Of a stretch of 6,493 nucleotides of DNA, positions 1 to 6,414 are shown one piece after another. Each line of letters starts with the position of its first letter. Position 1 is the stretch's first letter. Source of the DNA: an uncultured Sutterella sp. (GTDB taxonomy: Bacteria > Pseudomonadota > Gammaproteobacteria > Burkholderiales > Burkholderiaceae_F); NCBI GenBank assembly GCA_900553105.1, contig USCE01000073.1, positions 1-6,493 of the forward strand. Reading direction: 5' to 3'. Made by a program: the position numbers and the translations under genes. The notes under the pieces are model-generated. The model did not search any database and was not told where the DNA came from. It saw only the letters and a list, made by a program, of their open reading frames with translations.

Positions 1-46
1 AGATAGGCTCCGGTCTCGTGGGCTCGGAGATGTGTATAAGAGACAG
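1..46 (+). other. Illumina/Nextera adapter remnant (P7 end, index, read-2 transposase adapter)
   Basis: This is not genomic sequence. Bases 1-4 (AGAT) match the 3' end of the P7 oligo. Bases 5-12 (AGGCTCCG) sit exactly where the 8-base i7 index belongs and, from memory, equal the Nextera XT v2 N720 index as it appears in the oligo. Bases 13-46 match the Nextera read-2 transposase adapter and end in the 19-base Tn5 mosaic end (28-46). The adapter reads open in the protease frame and creates a false start giving MGSEMCIRDR, a recurrent contaminant peptide. The segment should be trimmed before any protein is deposited. Confidence 0.97.
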
Positions 47-47
47 G

Positions 48-923
48 ATGAAAATGCTCGAGGATGGGATTGCCTACATCCGTATTTCGCAATTCCAAGA
101 ACATACCGCTTCGGACTTATCGAAATACCTGATTGATTTGCAAAAGAAAAATCATCTCAAAGGTCTTGTACTTGACTTACGAAATGACCCAGGCGGATTA
201 TTAAACGCTGCTGTAGGTGTCGTTGCTGCTTTTGTTGAACCCGATCAAGTGGTTGTCAGCACAAAGGGTCGCACCAATGACTCCAATCGAACCTTTAAAA
301 CTCGTCAAACCGACTATTTGAATTACGGTCAAGACCCCGATGATGATTTAGTGGCAAAAGTGCCACCGCAGGCAAAGACGGTGCCGATGGTCGTGTTGAT
401 TAATGCCGCCAGTGCTAGTGCCAGTGAAATCGTCTCCGGCGCCCTTCAAGATCATAAGCGCGCCAAAATCATGGGGCAACAGTCATTCGGTAAAGGCAGT
501 GTTCAAACTGTTTTGCCTCTTCGCGCCCTTGACGGCGGTGAGCCCACTACCGGAATTAAACTCACCACTTCACGTTACTACACGCCTTCTGGTCGTTCCA
601 TTCAAGCAACGGGCATTACCCCCGATATTGAAATTGCCGACACCGCCGAAGGCAATTACGCCACCTTCAATATTCGTGAAGCTGACTTGGCTCATCACCT
701 TAAAAGCGACGAAGAAGTTCGCGCTTACGAGAAAAAGCAACAGGAAGAAAGCAAAAAGCAAGTCGATGAATCCGAGCAACCGAAAACTCGTTATTTCTTC
801 GGCGACAAAAACGACTTCCAACTTCAACAAGCCGTTAAAGTCTTAAAGGGCGAAAAGTACCTCACCGGCTTTGAGAAGAAAAAAGAAGTGGCCAATAAAG
901 TAAAGACAACAACGAAAAAATAA
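48..923 (+). CDS. ctpA: C-terminal processing peptidase, S41 family (CtpA/Prc type), 5'-truncated
   Basis: This is the 3' part of a periplasmic S41 serine protease that cleaves envelope proteins near their C termini. About 291 codons remain. The protease core begins at MLEDGIAYIRISQF, followed by LVLDLRNDPGG. The catalytic serine lies in SASASEIVSGAL (Ser codon 417-419). The catalytic lysine is in FGKGSVQT (codon 492-494), exactly 25 residues later as in E. coli Prc S452/K477, and the assisting Gln is at 504-506. PSGRSIQATGITPDIEI follows, and then a charged Lys/Glu-rich tail ending in poly-Lys/Thr. The signal peptide, N-terminal helices and PDZ domain are absent only because the contig ends there. 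The ATGs at 48 and 54 are internal Met codons and the ATG further left is adapter. The catalytic triad is intact, so the chromosomal gene is probably functional. The phosphoesterase gene starts 30 bp after the stop with no terminator between, which suggests cotranscription. Confidence 0.93.
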   Translation: MKMLEDGIAYIRISQFQEHTASDLSKYLIDLQKKNHLKGLVLDLRNDPGGLLNAAVGVVAAFVEPDQVVVSTKGRTNDSNRTFKTRQTDYLNYGQDPDDDLVAKVPPQAKTVPMVVLINAASASASEIVSGALQDHKRAKIMGQQSFGKGSVQTVLPLRALDGGEPTTGIKLTTSRYYTPSGRSIQATGITPDIEIADTAEGNYATFNIREADLAHHLKSDEEVRAYEKKQQEESKKQVDESEQPKTRYFFGDKNDFQLQQAVKVLKGEKYLTGFEKKKEVANKVKTTTKK

Positions 924-953
924 TGCTGAATTTCACTAGCTTGTGACCGCATC

Positions 954-2084
954 ATGCAACAAGTTCTCATTCACGTTGTTCCGCTATTTTTTGCCTTGTA
1001 CGCCTATGTGAGTCTTTATTCCAAAACAAAGGCTCACCCGGTCATCAAAGCAATTGTGCTTGTTCTGATCTTGTTCTCAAGTCAATATCCTGCCTTCTGT
1101 CGCTCCCATTTCATGGGGTACGGGCACTCCATTCCTCACTTTGGAATTGTGCTTTACTGCTGGCTTTTTGCTACGCAGTTACTGATGATATTGTTTGGTT
1201 TTGGAAAGGATCTCGTTGCAGTACTTTATCGTCTCAAGACTCGGAAACCCTTACCGCACCCAACAACCACGGGCGTCTGTTTAACGACAGCAGCTATGGC
1301 ACTAGCGGCTTGGGGCAGTTATGCCGCACTTTCCCAACCGCCGATTTACCGACTTGATATTACTATCAAAAATCTTCCACAAGCTTTTGATGGCTTTACG
1401 ATTGCACAATTGTCTGACATTCACGCCAGTCCCCTTTTAGATCGAAACCGATTAGTTAAAGTCGTTGAACGCACCAATGCTCTTCATCCCGATTTAATTG
1501 CGATTACGGGCGATATTGTTGACGGGAAAACCGAGGCACGATTGCGCGACGTCGCCCCATTAGCCGATTTGGTTGCACCATACGGCGTCTTTGGCATTGA
1601 AGGCAATCACGAACATTACGCAGCCTATGAAGCTTGGATGCAAGTACTTCCGACGTTAAACATCGACATGCTCTTCAATGAGCACCGTTTCATTCAAAAA
1701 GACGGAAGCAGAATCGCGCTGGCAGGCATTACCGACCCGATGGCTCATCGCTACCACCGAAGTGAACCCAATGTGGCAAAAGCTATCGAAGGGATCCCCG
1801 AGAATATGCCAATCATTCTCTTATCTCACCAGGTCAAATACACTAACGACTATGCTCAGTACCCAATCGCATTGCAGCTCTCCGGTCATACACACGGCGG
1901 CCAAATTCTCGGAATGCACTGGCTAGCACAATTTCTCAACAAGGGTTTTGTCAAGGATTATTATCGGGTGGGAGATCTACAGCTTTACGTCAGTCGCGGC
2001 ACAGGACTTTGGTACGGTTTCCCTATTCGCTTGGGTATTTCCAGTGAAATTACACTGATTACGCTAAAAGCTTCTCCAAATTAG
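954..2084 (+). CDS. Membrane-anchored calcineurin-like metallophosphoesterase (YkuE/YaeI-like)
   Basis: A 376-aa two-metal phosphoesterase fused to an N-terminal membrane region. Four hydrophobic segments can be seen at about residues 4-22, 30-48, 62-82 and 107-126. The catalytic domain follows with every metallophosphoesterase motif intact: SDIH (D155, H157), TGD (D187), GNHE (N218, H219, E220), LSHQ (H292) and GHTHGGQ (H312, H314). The positive loops (K24/K26 and K85-K98) fall between segments 1-2 and 3-4. By the positive-inside rule this puts the catalytic domain on the periplasmic side; that is inference. The substrate is unknown. Relatives include Bacillus YkuE, E. coli YaeI and the chlamydial lipid-A enzyme LpxG, and the last fits less well if the domain is outside. 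The ATG at 954 has no clear Shine-Dalgarno, so translation may depend on coupling to the protease gene 30 bp upstream. A gap of 84 bp follows before the next gene, without a convincing terminator. Confidence 0.9.
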   Translation: MQQVLIHVVPLFFALYAYVSLYSKTKAHPVIKAIVLVLILFSSQYPAFCRSHFMGYGHSIPHFGIVLYCWLFATQLLMILFGFGKDLVAVLYRLKTRKPLPHPTTTGVCLTTAAMALAAWGSYAALSQPPIYRLDITIKNLPQAFDGFTIAQLSDIHASPLLDRNRLVKVVERTNALHPDLIAITGDIVDGKTEARLRDVAPLADLVAPYGVFGIEGNHEHYAAYEAWMQVLPTLNIDMLFNEHRFIQKDGSRIALAGITDPMAHRYHRSEPNVAKAIEGIPENMPIILLSHQVKYTNDYAQYPIALQLSGHTHGGQILGMHWLAQFLNKGFVKDYYRVGDLQLYVSRGTGLWYGFPIRLGISSEITLITLKASPN

Positions 2085-2155
2085 CCTTCAAGCTCAATTT
2101 TGTGCACCTGACAGTGCCAAAGCGGTTAAGATTAGACATATAGGTCCGTTTTTTC

Positions 2156-2161
2156 GAAGGA
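2156..2161 (+). promoter_or_regulatory. Shine-Dalgarno GAAGGA for the FtsK-like gene
   Basis: GAAGGA lies 7 bases before the ATG at 2169, which fixes that start. The 84-base gap 2085-2168 has a -35-like CTGACA at 2108-2113 but no good -10 at the right distance, so I do not call a promoter. Confidence 0.65.
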
Positions 2162-2168
2162 TCCGCTT

Positions 2169-3092
2169 ATGCTCAATAAAAACAACTTACGTTACAGCGC
2201 CGCCATTGAGGCGCTCATTGAAAAACACTCCCAAGAAGGCAACGACAGTATGTGGAGCATCTGGCGCGAGCGCCAGGTCAATCGTAACGAATACGGCGGC
2301 AACTACTCGTTCGTACTCGGTCGAAGAGCTGATACAGATAAACCGTTGTATTTAAATTTCGAGTCTGCGTTTGAAGGCTCTCCGTCTCACGCTCCCTACA
2401 CACTCGTAACCGGCATGACCGGTAGTGGCAAAAGTTCGTTTTTGCGCAATTTAATCCTGGACATCGCCATGACAAACTCGCCGGACCTGGCAGCCATTAA
2501 GGTCTTTGACCCCAACGGTGGCTGGGCTTTCGAGAGCCTGAAAGGATTGCACCGTATGCGGGTAGAAACCAACATTGAAACGACAAAAAGTTATTTGGAA
2601 GGGATTACTAAGTCGATTGCTGCGCACGAGCAACTGTTTGAAACATTAGGCGTTAAAACGCTTGAGGAATGCAATAAGGTGCTGGGATTGAAAAAACGCA
2701 TCCTTCGCACATTTGTCATTATTGATGAAATCGCCGTGTGGTTAATCGATGACGACTTCAAGGCCAAGCTCATTGAAGCGCTACAAGCTATTTCAAGCAA
2801 GGGCTGGAGCACGGGATATCATCTGATTCTTGCAACTCAATGGCCCGATCCGCGCGTGCTGTCGCAACAAGTTCGCGATTATTTCGGCAATCGTATTTCC
2901 CTGAAATTACCAACCGCCGAAATGAGTAAATACGCATTAGGGATCAAAGGTGCTGAATCTTTAACGGAGCTCGGACACATGTTGACCGTACTGGGTAACG
3001 AGCCTAAGCCCATCAATTGCTGGGTACCTTGGCTTTCCGATGAAGATGCCGAACGAATGGTAACGGCTATCCGCGTGGCCGAAGATCGTTAA
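2169..3092 (+). CDS. Stand-alone FtsK/SpoIIIE-type motor ATPase
   Basis: A 307-aa soluble protein consisting of little more than one FtsK-like RecA-fold motor. A charged N-terminal region of about 45 residues is followed by FVLGRRADTDKPLYLNF, equivalent to the stretch leading into the FtsK ATPase. Walker A is GMTGSGKSS (K88) and Walker B is FVIIDE (D186, E187). ATQWP (221-225) replaces the usual FtsK ATQRP, NRISLKL (241-247) covers the position of the TRIAF arginine, and GAESLTELGHML (261-272) matches the GAESLLGMGDML stretch of FtsK. It has no membrane segments, no linker and no winged-helix gamma domain, so it is not the cell-division translocase, which is normally well over 700 aa. HerA-FtsK superfamily motors move DNA or proteins through pores; the cargo here is unknown. 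The sequence is full length and intact, with codon use like its neighbours by eye. It could be a relic of an integrated element or a housekeeping orphan. Confidence 0.8.
   Translation: MLNKNNLRYSAAIEALIEKHSQEGNDSMWSIWRERQVNRNEYGGNYSFVLGRRADTDKPLYLNFESAFEGSPSHAPYTLVTGMTGSGKSSFLRNLILDIAMTNSPDLAAIKVFDPNGGWAFESLKGLHRMRVETNIETTKSYLEGITKSIAAHEQLFETLGVKTLEECNKVLGLKKRILRTFVIIDEIAVWLIDDDFKAKLIEALQAISSKGWSTGYHLILATQWPDPRVLSQQVRDYFGNRISLKLPTAEMSKYALGIKGAESLTELGHMLTVLGNEPKPINCWVPWLSDEDAERMVTAIRVAEDR
2261..2276. repeat. GC-rich inverted repeat inside the FtsK-like gene
   Basis: CTGGCGC-GA-GCGCCAG is a perfect 7-base inverted repeat. As RNA it gives at least a 6-bp stem with a CGAG loop, extendable by a G-U and an A-U pair. 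It covers codons for WRER about 90 bases into the gene, so it may only reflect codon choice, or it may fold in the mRNA. Confidence 0.5.
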
Positions 3093-3112
3093 TTTTTCTA
3101 AGATTGCTTCTC

Positions 3113-3134
3113 AGGAGCGCTCTCGGGCGCTCCT
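3113..3134 (+). terminator. Possible factor-independent terminator after the FtsK-like gene
   Basis: A perfect 8-bp stem AGGAGCGC / GCGCTCCT with the 6-base loop TCTCGG begins 20 bases after the FtsK-like stop codon. The stem is GC-rich, but the T run after it is short (TTTCC), so termination may be partial. It lies only 11 bases before the nucleotidase ATG, so it could also act as a 5' leader hairpin. The left arm contains a Shine-Dalgarno-like AGGAG that would be hidden in the folded form. Confidence 0.5.
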
Positions 3135-3145
3135 TTCCAACTGAA

Positions 3146-3895
3146 ATGAGTACATTCAAACCTAGTCCGGCATCAGGAAGCCTGACAGCGCCAAAACTTT
3201 GGCTCATTGACATGGACGACACGCTTTACTCGGCTTCAGCAGGCATGTTTACAGAAATTGACCGTGCAATGACTGCCTACATTGAACGCGAGTTAGGTTT
3301 GCCCCACGATGAAGCCGATCGCTTAAGGATGCACTATTGGAAAAAGTATGGTGTGACCTACTACGGGTTATGGCAACATCACGGCATCGATCCGCATCAT
3401 TTTCTAACCGCTACGCACAAAGCAGATACCTCCTGCATTCATACGCAGGGCCGTATGCGCGAAGCACTGCGCGATTTACCGGGCAAGAAGGCCCTTTTTA
3501 CGAATGCCCCTATCACCTTTGCAGATCGTGTTTTGCGTCATCTCGGACTGCAAAACAGCTTTTACGTGCAATACCGAGCCGAAGATATGCGTCTTTTCGG
3601 GCAATGGCACCCCAAACCCTCGTGCAAAATGCTCAAAGCCATTGCCGCTCGTCACGGTCTCAAACCCAGTCAGTGCTGCTTAATTGATGACAACCTCAAT
3701 AATCTCAAAACCGCAAAAACTGTCGGCATGCAGACGGTTCTTTGTAAAGGCTGGCATCATCATGGCCTTTCATCCCTTGCCCACATGAGCTACGTTGATG
3801 CGAGTGTTGCACACATTCGCGATATTGTCCGATTGATCAAAAGTCCGCATGTCGGTCAAAAAACACAAGGCAAAAACCGCTTTCTCCGTGCATAA
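3146..3895 (+). CDS. HAD-superfamily pyrimidine 5'-nucleotidase-like hydrolase
   Basis: A 249-aa soluble HAD phosphatase of the pyrimidine 5'-nucleotidase group (related to yeast SDT1/PHM8), expected to dephosphorylate UMP/CMP-type nucleotides in pyrimidine salvage. Motif I is DMDDT (nucleophile D22, acid/base D24, T26), motif II is FTN (T119, N120), motif III is the lysine in HPKP (K157), and motif IV is LIDDNLNN (D181, D182). A helical cap (about 34-100) holds the subgroup-typical RMHYWKKYGVTYYGLWQHHGI. The C-terminal 20 residues are basic and look disordered. I chose the ATG at 3146 because a TTG at 3104 would read through the hairpin at 3113-3134 and add 14 residues before the family-like start. 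No strong Shine-Dalgarno precedes 3146, which is a weakness of the call. The sppA start lies 34 bp after the stop, with no terminator, so the two are probably cotranscribed. The specific substrate is inferred from family. Confidence 0.85.
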   Translation: MSTFKPSPASGSLTAPKLWLIDMDDTLYSASAGMFTEIDRAMTAYIERELGLPHDEADRLRMHYWKKYGVTYYGLWQHHGIDPHHFLTATHKADTSCIHTQGRMREALRDLPGKKALFTNAPITFADRVLRHLGLQNSFYVQYRAEDMRLFGQWHPKPSCKMLKAIAARHGLKPSQCCLIDDNLNNLKTAKTVGMQTVLCKGWHHHGLSSLAHMSYVDASVAHIRDIVRLIKSPHVGQKTQGKNRFLRA

Positions 3896-3918
3896 TTAGC
3901 CGCAGAAAACTTCTCATT

Positions 3919-3925
3919 TGAGGAA
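3919..3925 (+). promoter_or_regulatory. Shine-Dalgarno TGAGGAA that favours the sppA TTG start at 3930
   Basis: GAGG at 3920-3923 lies 6 bases before an in-frame TTG at 3930. The other in-frame TTG, at 3918, overlaps this site and has no ribosome-binding site of its own. The first in-frame ATG comes only after the membrane segment, so a TTG start seems unavoidable. Confidence 0.6.
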
Positions 3926-3929
3926 TATT

Positions 3930-5759
3930 TTGTTTATTTTTCGTTGGTTAAAGAAATTCTGGCAGTTGCTTGTCAATATTCTCAGCTGGTTTAACAAAAC
4001 GATTTTGATCGTCTTGGAAATTCTGCTGATTGTCGGTGTTTGTCTTCTGGTTTACACCATGACGTCAGCACCCAAAGTCAAAAACGACACCGTCCTCGTT
4101 CTGGACCTCGAGGGAGAGTTGCAAGAAGAGGCTCAAGTACAAACAACTTTGAGCTCTTCGGTACTCGGTCACATTCCGGGCACCTCTTTGCATGACGTCC
4201 TACAAGTGTTGGATACCGCCGCAAAAGACCCGAGAATTGAGGGCATCCTTTTAAAACTTGACGGCATCGATAAGGCCGGTTTAGCCTCTTTATCCGAAAT
4301 CGGCCTTGCTCTGGACCGCTTTAAAGCAAGCGGCAAACCCGTTTGGGCTTGGGGCACTAATTTCTCCCAGGAGCAATACGCAATCGCTGCTCATGCAAAT
4401 GAAATTTACGTGCACCCCATGGGACAAGTGATTGTCAAAGGCTTAAGTTCAAGTCGCTTGTACTATGGCGATCTTTTGAAGTCACTTGGCGTAACGATCC
4501 ATGTCTTTAAGGCCGGAGACTTTAAGAGCTATCCGGAAAGCTTCACGCAACGAACACCCTCTTACCAATGGATCGAGAGCGAGCAGTACTGGTTAACGGA
4601 TGCGTGGCGACACCTCTCAGGGACCATAGAAAATGCTCGAGGACTGATACCAGGCTCCGTTAATCAATTCATCAACACCTTGCCGAATCGTATTGAGCAA
4701 ACTCACGGTAATATGGCGCAAACCGCACTCAATGCCAGTCTTATCGATGGAGTAAAAACCTACGATGAGATGATCACACACATGGAAACCCGTCTCGGTC
4801 GCCATCAACCCAAAGATATCCATTTAATGTCTTATCTCGATTATGTCTCCAACGTCCCTACCAACATCAGCTCGCACAACGTGGCGGTTATTATTGCCGA
4901 AGGTGAAATTCGTGACGGTATATCAGAGCCCGGCATTATCGGTGCCGAGACATTAGTCAAAGTTATTGAAAACATAGGAAAAGACCCAAGCATTTCTGCG
5001 GTTGTGCTTCGTTTGAACTCTCCCGGAGGATCCGCTGTGGCCAGTGAATTGATCCGTCACGCATTGTTGCAATTGCGCCAAAAAGGCAAACCCGTGGTAG
5101 TCAGCATGTCCGATGTAGCAGCTTCGGGCGGTTATTGGATTAGCGCCGGCGCTACCGAAATCATCGCCTCGGAGACAACTCTGACGGGCTCGATCGGTGT
5201 CTTTGGTTTAGCCCCGACTTTTGAAAATTCGCTCTCTTTAGCCAAAATTGGTCAAGGTCGAGTCTCAACCAATTGGCTTGCCGGAGCTGACAAACCCACT
5301 CACGCCATGGATGCGCGTTTAGCCCGAATTCTAAATAGTACGGTTGAGCGCACTTACGACGATTTCTGCAACATTGTTGCCCAAGCTCGTCAACTCAATG
5401 TCAAAGAAGTTCAAGCGGTAGCACAAGGTCGTGTTTGGACAGGCGCTCAAGCCCTGGAACGAAAACTCGTTGATCGAGTTGGCAGTTTTAACGATGCGCT
5501 TGTTCGCGCCCGTGAATTAGGGAAGTTGCCAGCAGGTAGCGGTGTTATTTACTTCGGCTCTCAACCTTCCGACATGGGATCTTGGATTAAGGGTTTGGCC
5601 CGCCAATGGAATAATCCTTTGGGCTTTATCAGCACCCAGCTTCCTCAAGTCGTTCAAGACGACGTTTACGGCTTCAAGACTGTATTGGAAACAAGCTTCA
5701 AAGACGGACAATGCACGGTCTTTGCGCATAGCTTGGTTGACGCTCAATCCGTTCAATGA
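3930..5759 (+). CDS. sppA: Signal peptide peptidase SppA, 67K type (S49 family)
   Basis: A full-length two-domain S49 protease of about 609 aa (613 aa if the TTG at 3918 is used), close to the 618 aa of E. coli SppA. It degrades signal peptides left in the inner membrane after export. A basic N terminus with several aromatic residues and one membrane anchor at about residues 25-42 place the rest in the periplasm. The catalytic lysine is in the N-terminal domain (GDFKSYPESF, codon 4524-4526). The catalytic serine is in the C-terminal domain (AASGGYWISAG, codon 5124-5126). The two lie 200 residues apart, exactly as in E. coli K209/S409. LNSPGGSAVASE and TGSIGVFG are typical S49 motifs. In the folded enzyme the two domains form a tandem-repeat bowl, so the pair meets across subunits. 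It is last in the rightward run and is followed at once by a terminator. Confidence 0.95.
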   Translation: MFIFRWLKKFWQLLVNILSWFNKTILIVLEILLIVGVCLLVYTMTSAPKVKNDTVLVLDLEGELQEEAQVQTTLSSSVLGHIPGTSLHDVLQVLDTAAKDPRIEGILLKLDGIDKAGLASLSEIGLALDRFKASGKPVWAWGTNFSQEQYAIAAHANEIYVHPMGQVIVKGLSSSRLYYGDLLKSLGVTIHVFKAGDFKSYPESFTQRTPSYQWIESEQYWLTDAWRHLSGTIENARGLIPGSVNQFINTLPNRIEQTHGNMAQTALNASLIDGVKTYDEMITHMETRLGRHQPKDIHLMSYLDYVSNVPTNISSHNVAVIIAEGEIRDGISEPGIIGAETLVKVIENIGKDPSISAVVLRLNSPGGSAVASELIRHALLQLRQKGKPVVVSMSDVAASGGYWISAGATEIIASETTLTGSIGVFGLAPTFENSLSLAKIGQGRVSTNWLAGADKPTHAMDARLARILNSTVERTYDDFCNIVAQARQLNVKEVQAVAQGRVWTGAQALERKLVDRVGSFNDALVRARELGKLPAGSGVIYFGSQPSDMGSWIKGLARQWNNPLGFISTQLPQVVQDDVYGFKTVLETSFKDGQCTVFAHSLVDAQSVQ

Positions 5760-5770
5760 ACAAACGGATT
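5746..5770. repeat. Inverted repeat spanning the sppA stop codon
   Basis: AATCCGTT (5746-5753) pairs perfectly with AACGGATT (5763-5770) around a 9-base loop containing the TGA stop at 5757-5759. An inner palindrome GTTCA-A-TGAAC covers 5751-5761. It lacks a T run, so it is not itself a terminator. It may stabilise the 3' end of the mRNA. Confidence 0.55.
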
Positions 5771-5783
5771 ATGTAAAAGCATC

Positions 5784-5820
5784 AAAGGCAACGTTTTGAT
5801 GACGTTGCCTTTTGTTTTTA
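5784..5820 (+). terminator. Strong factor-independent terminator between sppA and dksA
   Basis: AAAGGCAACGT (5784-5794) pairs perfectly over 11 bp with ACGTTGCCTTT (5802-5812) around a 7-base loop, and is followed by TGTTTTTA. It ends the sppA transcript 25 bases after the stop. On the minus strand the same stem is followed by TTTGATGCTTTT, so it can also serve the convergent dksA transcript, which stops at 5832. Confidence 0.88.
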
Positions 5821-5831
5821 AAGTGGAAGAA

Positions 5832-6254
5832 TTAATCCCCGTACATTTTTTGACGAATTTCGCGACGCATTTGGGCTTCCAGCGAAAGCGTGGCAGTCGG
5901 TCGAGCCAAAAGACGTGCGACACCGATTGGTTCACCGGTCTCTTCGCACCAGCCATAATCCCCGCTGTCAATACGTTGAATCGCCGCTTGGACTTTCTTT
6001 AAAAGCTTGCGTTCACGATCGCGGGTACGCAACTCTAACGCATGTTCTTCCTCGATCGTGGCACGGTCGGCCGGATCAGGCACGACAACTGTTTCGCGCA
6101 AATGTTCCGTCGTTTCACCAGCGTTGCTACGCAATTCTTTTTCCATCTCTTGCAATCGATTACGGAAAAATGCCAGCTGACGATCATTCATATAATCCTT
6201 CTCCGGCATAGCGAGCAATTCTTGTTCGGTAAGCAGCTTCTTTTTCGTAGCCAT
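5832..6254 (-). CDS. dksA: RNA polymerase-binding transcription factor DksA
   Basis: A 140-aa DksA/TraR-family regulator that enters the RNA polymerase secondary channel and, with ppGpp, adjusts rRNA and amino-acid promoters in the stringent response. A globular N-terminal part precedes a long coiled-coil (about 33-98) whose tip carries the essential DPADRA (D60, D63), matching E. coli D71/D74. The C-terminal finger reads GWCEETGEPIG...ATLSLEAQ: of the four zinc-cysteine positions only C103 remains, the others being T106, S124 and A127. This zinc-less type is, to my knowledge, usual for alpha/betaproteobacterial DksA, so it is not damage. I chose the ATG at 6254, which gives the family start MATKKKLLTEQE. 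A TTG at 6287 would add 11 unrelated residues. The Shine-Dalgarno is weak (AAAAGA). It is convergent with sppA and shares its terminator. Confidence 0.96.
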   Translation of the reverse strand: MATKKKLLTEQELLAMPEKDYMNDRQLAFFRNRLQEMEKELRSNAGETTEHLRETVVVPDPADRATIEEEHALELRTRDRERKLLKKVQAAIQRIDSGDYGWCEETGEPIGVARLLARPTATLSLEAQMRREIRQKMYGD

Positions 6255-6272
6255 AAATCTTTTCACAACTAA

Positions 6273-6285
6273 GCGGCTAAGCCGC
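6273..6285. repeat. Palindrome in the dksA leader
   Basis: GCGGCT-A-AGCCGC is a perfect 6-base inverted repeat centred 25 bases upstream of the dksA ATG. As RNA it can form a 5-bp GC stem with a 3-base loop just before the ribosome-binding region; as DNA it resembles a small operator. Function is unknown. Confidence 0.5.
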
Positions 6286-6294
6286 AATTTTCAC
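6277..6294 (-). CDS. Possible 5-codon leader ORF upstream of dksA
   Basis: AGGAG (minus strand, 6308-6304) lies 9 bases before a GTG at 6294, which opens MKIAA and stops at TAG (6279-6277). This ribosome site is better than the one at dksA itself, and the mini-ORF ends 22 bases before the dksA ATG inside the 6273-6285 palindrome. Ribosomes on it could open or block that hairpin. It may equally be chance, because a 5-codon ORF carries no coding signal. Confidence 0.25.
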   Translation of the reverse strand: MKIAA

Positions 6295-6320
6295 TAAAAA
6301 GCGCTCCTGTTAGAGAAGCG

Positions 6321-6336
6321 GGTTCAACACTGAACC
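6321..6336. repeat. Hairpin in the dksA leader
   Basis: GGTTCA-ACAC-TGAACC is a perfect 6-bp stem with a 4-base loop. TTCAA at 6323-6327 can instead pair with TTGAA at 6341-6345, so two mutually exclusive small structures are possible. The minus strand then reads on to a short CGCT/AGCG stem and a T run at 6299-6295. This layout could mean weak attenuation, but no stem here is strong. Confidence 0.45.
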
Positions 6337-6414
6337 TAAGTTGAATGTCCGTTATACAGGAAAAAATCCCAACGTGCTTGACTTTTTAGCCTCTTGTCAC
6401 ATCCAACTTGTTCC

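Noticed and set aside
18..47. Protease start at the ATG or GTG within the first 47 bases
   Set aside because: These codons are adapter sequence. The remaining protein begins in the middle of the S41 fold, so the real start lies outside the window.
2108..2144. Promoter before the FtsK-like gene (CTGACA and TATAGG)
   Set aside because: The two boxes are 25 bases apart, and neither has a good partner at 16-18 bases.
3104..3145. TTG start at 3104 for the nucleotidase
   Set aside because: It would translate through the 3113-3134 hairpin, has no ribosome site, and adds residues unlike the family start.
954..3895. A phosphoesterase, FtsK-like motor and nucleotidase as a new defence system
   Set aside because: Each fits a known stand-alone family. 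The genes are separated by gaps of 84 and 53 bases, one with a possible terminator, and nothing else in the window supports a defence role; neighbourhood conservation would be needed.
6255..6287. TTG start at 6287 for dksA
   Set aside because: The added 11 residues do not resemble DksA N termini, and the ATG at 6254 gives the expected MATKKKLLTEQE start.
6378..6406. Rightward promoter with -35 TTGACT for the right-edge gene
   Set aside because: At 16-18 bases downstream the sequence is CATCCAAC, with no recognisable -10.
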